DNA of 13,230 nt from NCBI GenBank assembly GCA_007117255.1, contig SKGU01000052.1:1-13230 (forward strand), in the 5' to 3' direction. The stretch is from Natronohydrobacter sp. (lineage in GTDB: Bacteria > Pseudomonadota > Alphaproteobacteria > Rhodobacterales > Rhodobacteraceae). This document shows positions 8,700 to 13,230 of the stretch, in pieces; position 1 is the stretch's first letter, and every line of letters begins with the position of its first letter. The notes under the pieces were generated by a model. The model was not told the DNA's origin. It did not search any database and saw nothing but the letters and a program-made list of their open reading frames with translations. Both the position numbers and the translations under genes were made by a program.

Positions 8700-10387
8700 T
8701 TATCCACATCCGACATGACATGATCGATTGAAGCGAGGTAGATGACGAAATCGGCGACCGTCATGCCCGGTGCCACCTCGGCGATGGGTTGCAGATTGGC
8801 GAAACTTGGCGTGCGGATGCGGGTTCGGTAGCTGCGCCCGTCCCCGTCCGAGATGATGGAATATTGCGTGAATCCGCGCGCGGACTCGACCTGCCCAGTT
8901 GCCTCGCCTATGGGAACTTGCGTGCCGTAAGCCGTGCCGCTGAAATGGTGGATCAGCGTCTCGATATCTTGCAGCGTGTTGGCACGCGGCGGCGGGAATG
9001 CCAGCGGATGATCAGCCTTGATCGGTCCAGAAGGCATATAATCGAGGCATTGGCGGATGATTTTCAGGCTTTCGCGCATTTCCTGCGCCCGTACCCACGT
9101 GCGCGCGTAGCAATCGCCCTCAGTGCGCGTCGGCACGTCGAAATCGTAATTCTCATAGCCCGAATAGGGCCGTAGCTTGCGCATGTCCCATGCCAGACCG
9201 GCCGCGCGCAGATGCGGACCCGTGGCGGAATATTTCAGACAAGTCTCGACTCCATACTGCGCCACGCCCTGCGTGCGGATGCGAAACAGTTCCGAATTCA
9301 TGGCCTGACGCTCGTAATCGTCCAGACGCGCGGGCATCCAGTCCAGGAAGTCGCGCACCAGCGCGTCCCAGCCGGTCGGCAGGTCCATTGCAACCCCGCC
9401 GATGCGGAAGAATGCCGGATGCATCCGCGCGCCGGTGATCGCCTGAATGACCTTATAGGCGCGTTCGCGGTCAACGAACATGTAGAAGACCGGCGACATC
9501 GCGCCTGTATCCCGCGCCAGCGTGCCGTAAAATAACAGATGCGAGGTGATGCGGAAGAATTCTGACAGCATCACGCGGATGCATTGTGCCCGCGCTGGAA
9601 CCTCGATCCCGCAAAGCTGTTCGACCGCCAATAGGTAGGGCATTTCCGAGATCACTCCGCCCAGATAGTCGATCCGGTCGGTATAGGGGATGAAACCGTG
9701 CCATGTCTGGCGCTCGGCCATCTTTTCGGCCCCGCGATGGTGGTAGCCGATATCGGGATAGGCCCAGACGATCTCCTCGCCATCCAGCCCCAGCAGGATA
9801 CGGAACACCCCATGCGTCGAGGGGTGGTGCGGGCCGAAGTTCAGCACCATCAATTCCACCCCGTCGCGTTCCATCGGCAGGCCAAGGGAAGCGGGGTCAA
9901 GGTGGTTCGCAGCCTCGGTCACGTCGAAGCTCTCGCGGGTCATCACGAACGGGTCTTTTTCGGTCGCGCGGGCATAATGGGACTTGCGCAGCGGGTGGCC
10001 CTGCCAGTCCTGTGACATCAGGATGCGGCGAAGGCTGTCGCGCCCGTCAAAACGGATGCCGAACATGTCCCAGGCCTCGCGCTCGTACCAATCCGCACCG
10101 GGATAGACCCCGGTCAGGGTTGGCGCGCGGGGCGCATCGGCGTCGCAGGCGCATTTCAGGCGGATGTCGCTATTGCGCTGCGGCGAGATCAGGTGGCTGG
10201 CCAGTGTCACACCGGATGCGGGCTGCCCGACACGATGCTGGCGCGCAGTTTCGTCAATGCCCCATAGATCGGCCAGCAGCGTATAGGGCCGCGCCACCGT
10301 GTCGCGCAGATGGGTATGCACGCTCACCCAGGCCTCGGGCGTGACCCACAGCACGGGAAAGCCTTCGCGCGTGGCCTGCTCGGTCAC
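8696..10387 (-). CDS. nuoCD: NADH-quinone oxidoreductase fused subunits C and D (5' end interrupted by a stop codon)
   Basis: This fused subunit carries the 30-kDa NuoC domain (about residues 1-150 of the open frame) and the 49-kDa NuoD domain, which lines the quinone site. The frame given starts at GTG 10387 and encodes 563 residues. NuoC features include YEREAWDMFGIRFDG and HPLRKSHY. NuoD features include NFGPHHPSTHGVFR, PDIGYHHRGAEKMAE, RPYSGYENYDF and the C-terminal YRTRIRTPSFANLQ, followed by SIDHVMSDVD. The fusion is typical of the E. coli-type enzyme. The natural start is almost certainly ATG 10474 (GGAGG, ATGA overlap with nuoB), giving 592 residues, close to the E. coli length. But codon 9 of that frame is TAA. 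The codons between the TAA and the GTG still encode DDPVASLRARFGD, which aligns with the start of E. coli NuoCD. The GTG has no visible Shine-Dalgarno, so the expressed N-terminus is uncertain. Confidence 0.93.
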   Translation of the reverse strand: MTEQATREGFPVLWVTPEAWVSVHTHLRDTVARPYTLLADLWGIDETARQHRVGQPASGVTLASHLISPQRNSDIRLKCACDADAPRAPTLTGVYPGADWYEREAWDMFGIRFDGRDSLRRILMSQDWQGHPLRKSHYARATEKDPFVMTRESFDVTEAANHLDPASLGLPMERDGVELMVLNFGPHHPSTHGVFRILLGLDGEEIVWAYPDIGYHHRGAEKMAERQTWHGFIPYTDRIDYLGGVISEMPYLLAVEQLCGIEVPARAQCIRVMLSEFFRITSHLLFYGTLARDTGAMSPVFYMFVDRERAYKVIQAITGARMHPAFFRIGGVAMDLPTGWDALVRDFLDWMPARLDDYERQAMNSELFRIRTQGVAQYGVETCLKYSATGPHLRAAGLAWDMRKLRPYSGYENYDFDVPTRTEGDCYARTWVRAQEMRESLKIIRQCLDYMPSGPIKADHPLAFPPPRANTLQDIETLIHHFSGTAYGTQVPIGEATGQVESARGFTQYSIISDGDGRSYRTRIRTPSFANLQPIAEVAPGMTVADFVIYLASIDHVMSDVDK

Positions 10388-10432
10388 GACCGTGTCGCCA
10401 AAGCGCGCGCGCAGGCTGGCAACAGGATCGTC

Positions 10433-10448
10433 AGCCGCCGTGGCGGCT
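10433..10448. repeat. Perfect 7-bp inverted repeat on the nuoCD internal stop codon
   Basis: On the minus strand the last A of the TAA begins AGCCGCC-AC-GGCGGCT, two perfect 7-base arms around a 2-base centre. As RNA it could fold as a 6-bp GC stem with a CACG loop directly after the stop codon. GC-rich codons make short inverted repeats common by chance, so a function is speculative. Its exact placement is why it is listed. Confidence 0.6.
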
Positions 10449-10474
10449 TAGGCTTGTGGGGTGGCGAGTGTCAT
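10448..10474 (-). other. Original nuoCD start with in-frame TAA at codon 9 (eight-codon minicistron)
   Basis: The ATG at 10474-10472 overlaps the nuoB TGA as ATGA and follows GGAGG by five bases, the arrangement seen at the neighbouring nuo junctions. It reads MTLATPQA and then TAA at 10450-10448, in the same frame as the rest of nuoCD. Downstream sense codons resume at once with conserved NuoC residues. Either the gene has suffered a nonsense change (for example CAA to TAA), or the short frame works as a leader with reinitiation or readthrough, or the base is a sequence error. The sequence alone cannot separate these. Confidence 0.85.
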
Positions 10475-11073
10475 GGTGCCTCCGGGTCATCGAGGCGGGT
10501 GATGGATGTGCGGTCCAGATGCCGGATCGCCTTGCGCGGCTGCGGGTCAAAAGCTGCTGGTCCGTCCCCCATCGTGATACCAAGCGGGCGGCGCTGGGTT
10601 CCTGCCTTTTGTTGCAGCAGAATCATCGCATCAAGCACCTGCTCGGGGCGCGGTGGACAGCCGGGAATATAGACATCGACCGGCAGGAAACTGTCGACGC
10701 CCTGCACTACGGAATAGATGTCATACATTCCGCCTGAATTGGCACAGGCCCCCATCGAGATGACCCAGCGCGGCTCTCTCATCTGTTCATAGAGGCGCTT
10801 CAAGGGCGCGGCCATCTTGGTGAAAACCGTGCCCGAGACGATCAGCAAATCGGCCTGACGCGGGGTGGAACGGATGACCTCTGCCCCGAACCGCGCTTGA
10901 TCGAAAACCGGCGTCAGCGCGGTGGCCATTTCCACATAGCAGCATGACAGGCCGAAATTGAACGGCCAAAGGCTGTTCTTGCGCGACCATGCGACCAGAT
11001 CATCCAGGCGCGCAAACATCTGACCCTGCGCCATCGCCACTCCGGGCGGCAGTTCAAAACGGGGTGTGGTCAT
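10471..11073 (-). CDS. nuoB: NADH-quinone oxidoreductase subunit B (cluster N2)
   Basis: NuoB (homologue of PSST/NDUFS7) holds cluster N2, the last iron-sulphur centre before quinone. The product is 200 residues (E. coli about 220). The tandem cysteines unique to this subunit are Cys44-Cys45 in FGLSCCYVEM. The other two N2 ligands are Cys110 in GACANSGG and Cys139 in PGCPPRPE. VIRSTPRQADLLIVSGTV is also typical. I chose the ATG at 11073: it overlaps the nuoA stop as ATGA with GGAGGG upstream, and gives an N-terminus of family type. A start at 11229 would add 52 Arg/Cys-rich residues from inside nuoA and is rejected. The nuoB stop overlaps the ATG at 10474, which supports that ATG as the original nuoCD start. 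Confidence 0.97.
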   Translation of the reverse strand: MTTPRFELPPGVAMAQGQMFARLDDLVAWSRKNSLWPFNFGLSCCYVEMATALTPVFDQARFGAEVIRSTPRQADLLIVSGTVFTKMAAPLKRLYEQMREPRWVISMGACANSGGMYDIYSVVQGVDSFLPVDVYIPGCPPRPEQVLDAMILLQQKAGTQRRPLGITMGDGPAAFDPQPRKAIRHLDRTSITRLDDPEAP

Positions 11074-11483
11074 CGCGCGCCCTCCGGTCTTGCAGACCCC
11101 GCAGGCCGCGCGCCCACATCCAGCGCCCCGTCGAGCCACAGATAGAGCAATGCAAGAAGCAAAGCGCCGATAAAGACACCAGCCGCGATCAGGCCGCCGA
11201 TACCTGCCTCGACTGCGGTCAGTGCCCATGTGTAAAGCAGCGCCGCCTCGAAATCGAAAATGACGAAAAACGCGGCGATCTGGAAATACGAGGTCGGCAC
11301 CGGCGCATTGGCCGCCGCATCGGCTGGTGCACCACTTTCATAAACACCCCAGCGGTCTTTTGCCCGCCCAGATGTGCGCAGCAGCTTCGCCACGCCCAAA
11401 ACTGCAGCAACCGTCAGAATCGCTGCGACCACATGAATTGCGAGCGCCGTTCGCGGGTCCAGACCAAACAATGCCTCTGTCAC
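11070..11483 (-). CDS. nuoA: NADH-quinone oxidoreductase subunit A (first gene of the operon)
   Basis: NuoA (homologue of mitochondrial ND3) is a three-helix membrane subunit beside NuoH. It carries the flexible loop that contacts the quinone site. The product is 137 residues. Helices are seen at IHVVAAILTVAAVLGVAKLL, at SYFQIAAFFVIFDFEAALLY (with the conserved Asp and Glu of the family), and at GGLIAAGVFIGALLLALLYL. The loop between the first two contains the WGVYESG motif. I chose GTG 11483 because an AAGGAG Shine-Dalgarno lies six bases upstream. A TTG at 11519 in the same frame would add 12 charged residues and place that Shine-Dalgarno inside the gene. This is the promoter-proximal gene, with an FNR-type box about 100 bases upstream. 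Its stop forms ATGA with nuoB. Confidence 0.95.
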   Translation of the reverse strand: MTEALFGLDPRTALAIHVVAAILTVAAVLGVAKLLRTSGRAKDRWGVYESGAPADAAANAPVPTSYFQIAAFFVIFDFEAALLYTWALTAVEAGIGGLIAAGVFIGALLLALLYLWLDGALDVGARPAGSARPEGAR

Positions 11484-11489
11484 TTCGCG

Positions 11490-11495
11490 CTCCTT
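11490..11495 (-). promoter_or_regulatory. Shine-Dalgarno that fixes the nuoA GTG start
   Basis: The minus strand reads AAGGAG, then CGCGAA, then GTG. This is the best Shine-Dalgarno near the 5' end of nuoA. It supports the GTG at 11483 over the upstream TTG at 11519. Confidence 0.8.
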
Positions 11496-11578
11496 TTTCG
11501 AGAGATTTCTTGGGCGCAAAATGCGCGATCTCTGCTAGGTCAGCTTGGCTTGAATGACAGGTTCGCAATGCACTCACG

Positions 11579-11592
11579 TTGACCCAGATCAA
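11579..11592 (-). promoter_or_regulatory. FNR/FnrL-type binding site upstream of the nuo operon
   Basis: The minus strand reads TTGATCTGGGTCAA. This fits the FNR/CRP-family consensus TTGAT-N4-ATCAA, and the TTGAT-N4-GTCAA form fits FnrL sites of Rhodobacter-type bacteria. The centre lies about 102 bases before the nuoA start. FNR-type regulators are oxygen-sensing, so the box suggests that this complex I is regulated by oxygen. If it activates from the usual -41.5 position, transcription would begin near 11544. I see only a weak -10 there (CATTCA), so activation versus repression is open. Confidence 0.72.
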
Positions 11593-11720
11593 ATTAAGTC
11601 ACTGAAATTAAAATATAATTTGCACACATAAGTATACCGAAGGCGCGCTCGCGGTATTTTGGTGCTCTGCTTTCAGTTGTTTTCCGCGAGTTTCGCCTGC
11701 TTCAAAGGCGTGCGTGGCCG

Positions 11721-11750
11721 TTTGTCTTGGATAAGCTGATCCAAGACAAA
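11721..11750. repeat. 12-bp perfect inverted repeat with 6-base loop
   Basis: The arms 11721-11732 (TTTGTCTTGGAT) and 11739-11750 (ATCCAAGACAAA) are exact reverse complements around AAGCTG. On either strand the stem starts with TTT and ends with AAA, and no T-run follows, so it is not a standard intrinsic terminator. It sits between the 3' end of the muramidase gene and the nuo promoter region. It could be an operator, a 3'-end stabilising hairpin or part of a small RNA. Confidence 0.8.
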
Positions 11751-11756
11751 ACCCAA

Positions 11757-11785
11757 AAATCATGCGGGTGATTTCGGTGGAAATC
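11757..11785. repeat. Two overlapping, mutually exclusive short inverted repeats
   Basis: AAATCA (11757-11762) can pair with TGATTT (11769-11774). GATTTC (11770-11775) can pair with GAAATC (11780-11785). The two share the middle segment, so only one can form at a time. On the minus strand the AAATCA/TGATTT stem is followed by two more T, forming a five-T run, a weak terminator-like arrangement for the muramidase transcript. Stems of six mostly A-T pairs are weak evidence. Confidence 0.4.
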
Positions 11786-11820
11786 GGACCGCGCTTGCGT
11801 TGGCATAAGTGTGAGCAGGC

Positions 11821-11848
11821 ATTTGCTGTGCTTGTCGCGCAAGCAAAT
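11821..11848 (-). other. Hairpin immediately downstream of the muramidase stop
   Basis: On the minus strand, 7 bases after the TGA, ATTTGCTTGC and GCA-C-AGCAAAT form a 10-bp stem with one bulged C and a 7-base loop. No T-run follows (next bases GCCTGC), so it is not a canonical intrinsic terminator. It may protect or define the 3' end of the transcript. Confidence 0.4.
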
Positions 11849-11855
11849 CAGGGAC

Positions 11856-12446
11856 TCACCATTGAAATCGGCGATGCAGAACTTCAATGACACTCTCGGG
11901 TGTTGCAAAGGCCTTGTTCACACCATCGGCGGCATAAGCGCTTTCTCCTCTCAAAGGTCCGTGGACCAGTGGCAGTGCCGCCCAAACCCCAGCCAGACAA
12001 TTCCCCAGCCGCATTATGTCGGTGTCGCGTTCGTAGAATCCGCAATTATGCATCAGAAAGCGCGCAAGATAAGTCTGCACCTCGGCATCAAATACCAGCG
12101 CGTCCGAAATGCCGTGCTGGTCCACAAGTTTTGCCAAGGTCAGATAGATGAACTGATATCGCCCCACAGCAGATGAAACTGTACCCAGCGCACGGATCTG
12201 GCGCTGATAGGCCAGTACCTCGGCAAGTGTCATCTCGGTCAGGGGGTGAGTTGGTAAGACAGGCGCAAAATCCGAAACAGTGCCGAAACCACGCGGGCCT
12301 TCAAGATTACCCATCAGGTTCAGAAACTCGACATCATTGGCCGCGAAGCTTTTGGGCGCATCTTGCGCCTGCGCCTCTCGGGGTGGGAACAATACCTTTG
12401 AAAACAATGCGGTACATAGCAAACAGCGTAGCGCAAACCGTAGCAT
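11856..12446 (-). CDS. Secreted lysozyme-like muramidase (GH104-related), putative
   Basis: The product is probably exported and acts on peptidoglycan in the periplasm or outside. It is 196 residues from ATG 12446. GTG 12455 would add three residues, and neither start has a strong Shine-Dalgarno. A Sec-type signal peptide runs through residues 1-27 (LRFALRCLLCTALF core, probable cut after AQA). The mature part resembles phage endolysin-type muramidases of the GH104 group. It has NLMGNLEG with Glu49 as likely catalytic residue, MTLAEVLAYQRQ (72-83), the hallmark SSAVGRYQF (91-99), and the C-terminal WAALP with YAADGVNKA (171-179). Cys135 and Cys150 could form a disulphide. The gene is less GC-rich than nuo and has its own upstream region, so it is not part of that operon. 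A weak promoter match lies at 12479-12507. Family assignment is from motif memory. Confidence 0.75.
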   Translation of the reverse strand: MLRFALRCLLCTALFSKVLFPPREAQAQDAPKSFAANDVEFLNLMGNLEGPRGFGTVSDFAPVLPTHPLTEMTLAEVLAYQRQIRALGTVSSAVGRYQFIYLTLAKLVDQHGISDALVFDAEVQTYLARFLMHNCGFYERDTDIMRLGNCLAGVWAALPLVHGPLRGESAYAADGVNKAFATPESVIEVLHRRFQW

Positions 12447-12478
12447 ATTGACCACAAGACGCCCCAGATGAATTTTTT

Positions 12479-12507
12479 TTAATGTGTTATTTCTTGTTTA
12501 AGGACAA
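12479..12507 (-). promoter_or_regulatory. Possible promoter of the muramidase gene
   Basis: On the minus strand TTGTCC (12507-12502) and CATTAA (12484-12479) are 17 bases apart and lie 30-60 bases before the start codon. They match the -35 and -10 consensus at four and three of six positions. The region is AT-rich, so chance matches are likely. Confidence 0.25.
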
Positions 12508-12581
12508 TACCTGATGCTACTGACTGTCTCAATTAAAAAACTGGTCTAGAGCAGGCCCATGAAATTTTAACAAATTATTTA

Positions 12582-12595
12582 CCCGTTTGAACGGG
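12582..12595. promoter_or_regulatory. Operator-like inverted repeat before the plus-strand gene
   Basis: CCCGTT-TG-AACGGG has perfect 6-base arms around a 2-base centre. It stands out in an otherwise AT-rich leader and ends 11 bases before the GGAGG of the downstream gene. It could be a regulator's binding site or, in RNA, a short hairpin near the ribosome site. No regulator is known from this window. Confidence 0.45.
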
Positions 12596-12616
12596 ACAAT
12601 GCACTTGGAGGCATTG

Positions 12617-13230
12617 ATGCCAGAACAACTTACTATGCGCAGCTTGCGTTGGCTGCAATTTGCTGTGTTTGTCGTGTGTTTCGCACCTTCGGCCTTGATC
12701 GCGCAGGATCAGGATGAACCTCCAAGCACAGTTCTTGTTGCGCTGGCAGGTTACACGTTGGCGCCAGAATTGACCGAAACCGGCTTGCCGGTTCTGGATG
12801 ACGCGGGCGAGCCTGTCATCCTGCGGGTACCGCTGGATGAGAGCGTGATCACACCTGGTGATGAAGTGCTCTATGTCATCACGGTCGAAAACCCCACTGA
12901 CGCCGCCGCTACGAACCTACAGCTTGGCGCGCAGATCGCTGTGGAGTTGGTGCTAGACCCTTTCAACATTACGGGCCCGGAAGGTTTGGTGTCCGAGTGG
13001 GCAGATTCGGAAAGCCCCGAGATGTTCCGGCCCTTCTTTGAAGAAATTGACGGCGAGCAAGTCATGACCGCCGATCTTGATGCTTTGCGCGTGCTCCGGC
13101 TGACCTTGCCCCCCAACTTCTTTGGTTGCCGCCCGTGGTGCAAGAGTTTTTTGACCGTTTCAGTGCGTGTGATCGATTGCGTGCTTCTTTCAGGCCTATA
13201 CTTCAGCGGCATTCCCAGAAGCCGCGGCCG
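12617..13230 (+). CDS. Exported protein with DUF11-like beta domain, partial at right edge
   Basis: I do not recognise a specific function. The start is ATG 12617, five bases after a GGAGG at 12607-12611. The frame stays open to the window end (204 codons, no stop). Residues 1-29 form a Sec signal peptide (RSLRWLQFAVFVVCFAPSAL core, probable cut near ALIA). An acidic region follows. Residues about 74-102 read VITPGDEVLYVITVENPTDA, then ATNLQL, the pattern of DUF11-type (immunoglobulin-like, surface or adhesin-associated) repeats. A later ITGPEGLVSEW and DLDALRVLRLTLP suggest further strands of one domain. From about residue 167, after a run of six C at 13109-13114, composition turns from acidic to basic and Cys-rich. 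This could be a frameshift, or simply the true C-terminus. It is divergent from the muramidase gene, so a cell-envelope link is possible but unproven. Confidence 0.65.
   Translation, partial: MPEQLTMRSLRWLQFAVFVVCFAPSALIAQDQDEPPSTVLVALAGYTLAPELTETGLPVLDDAGEPVILRVPLDESVITPGDEVLYVITVENPTDAAATNLQLGAQIAVELVLDPFNITGPEGLVSEWADSESPEMFRPFFEEIDGEQVMTADLDALRVLRLTLPPNFFGCRPWCKSFLTVSVRVIDCVLLSGLYFSGIPRSRG

Larger units (their letters stand above)
11484..11855. other. Non-coding stretch between the muramidase gene and nuoA
   Basis: These 372 bases contain no gene I can support. From left to right they hold the nuoA Shine-Dalgarno, an FNR-type box at 11579-11592, an AT-rich segment at about 11590-11636, an ATACCG/CGGTAT inverted repeat (11634-11639 and 11652-11657), a 12-bp perfect inverted repeat (11721-11750), two overlapping short inverted repeats (11757-11785) and a hairpin just after the muramidase stop (11821-11848). 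The nuo promoter should lie here on the minus strand, but I could not fix convincing -35 and -10 boxes. Open frames crossing the region have atypical residues and no family resemblance. The density of hairpins would also fit a small RNA, which I cannot show. Confidence 0.6.
12447..12616. other. Divergent intergenic region, AT-rich
   Basis: This 170-base region separates the divergent muramidase and DUF11-like genes and must contain both promoters. It is strongly AT-rich (for example a run of eight T at 12473-12480) against GC-rich neighbours. It contains the CCCGTT/AACGGG repeat and one weak minus-strand promoter match. No plus-strand promoter could be assigned with confidence. Confidence 0.5.

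Noticed and set aside
8696..10474. nuoCD as a decayed pseudogene
   Set aside because: Apart from the one early stop, the frame is intact over 563 codons with all conserved motifs, and the other nuo genes complete within the window are intact, so general decay is not supported.
10471..11229. Longer nuoB starting at 11229
   Set aside because: The 52 extra residues come from inside nuoA and are Arg/Cys-rich. The ATG at 11073 has a Shine-Dalgarno and the ATGA overlap.
11614..11619. Perfect TATAAT on the plus strand
   Set aside because: There is no -35 at a suitable distance and no plus-strand gene downstream, in an AT-rich segment where the hexamer is expected by chance.
11721..11750. Intrinsic terminator at the 12-bp inverted repeat
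   Set aside because: No T-run follows the stem on either strand, so it is kept only as an inverted repeat.
11702..11908. Minus-strand open frame of 68 codons overlapping the muramidase 3' end
   Set aside because: It overlaps the better-supported muramidase frame, has no Shine-Dalgarno I can see, and has no recognisable family. I briefly considered a transposase remnant but no motif supports it.
12871..13212. Minus-strand open frame of 113 codons at the right end
   Set aside because: It is antisense to the plus-strand gene that has a signal peptide, a Shine-Dalgarno and a domain-like pattern. The minus product is Ser/Thr/Lys-rich with no domain.
1..13230. Defence system, CRISPR array, prophage or insertion sequence
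   Set aside because: I saw no repeat array, transposase, integrase, or toxin-antitoxin or nuclease motif. The single phage-like lysozyme gene stands alone and has a signal peptide.

Overview
The window is GC-rich and coding-dense. About 11.5 kb of it is one minus-strand operon for the proton-pumping NADH:quinone oxidoreductase (complex I, nuo). Reading along the minus strand from right to left, the order is nuoA, nuoB, nuoCD, nuoE, nuoF, nuoG, nuoH, nuoI, nuoJ, nuoK, nuoL and the first 30 codons of nuoM, which leaves the window at base 1. The host is probably an alphaproteobacterium, perhaps of the Rhodobacterales. That rests on the high GC, the protein flavour and an FNR/FnrL-type box (TTGAT-N4-GTCAA) upstream of nuoA, and it is an inference. 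The operon itself is of the Escherichia coli type: nuoC and nuoD are fused, NuoG keeps the four ligands of the extra N7 cluster, and no accessory genes are inserted.

All parts of the machine are visible. NuoE, NuoF and NuoG form the NADH-oxidising arm. NuoB, NuoCD and NuoI carry electrons to quinone. NuoA, NuoH, NuoJ, NuoK, NuoL and (partial) NuoM form the membrane proton-pumping arm. Nine consecutive gene junctions, from A/B to J/K, use the same four-base ATGA stop-start overlap, so translation is probably coupled along the message. K/L has a 4-base gap and L/M a 10-base overlap.

The main anomaly is at the start of nuoCD. The well-placed ATG (10474, GGAGG Shine-Dalgarno, ATGA overlap with nuoB) is followed by an in-frame TAA at codon 9, set in a perfect 16-base inverted repeat. 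The sequence after the TAA still encodes the conserved NuoC N-terminus. The next standard start in frame is a GTG at 10387 without a visible Shine-Dalgarno. This is a nonsense mutation, a recoding or reinitiation site, or a sequence error.

Right of nuoA lie a 372-base non-coding stretch (FNR box, AT-rich segment, several hairpins), then a minus-strand gene for a secreted lysozyme-like muramidase (11856-12446). A 170-base divergent intergenic region follows, then a plus-strand gene for an exported protein with a DUF11-like beta domain (from 12617). That gene runs off the right edge and changes composition abruptly after a run of six C. I see no mobile element, CRISPR array, tRNA or rRNA.
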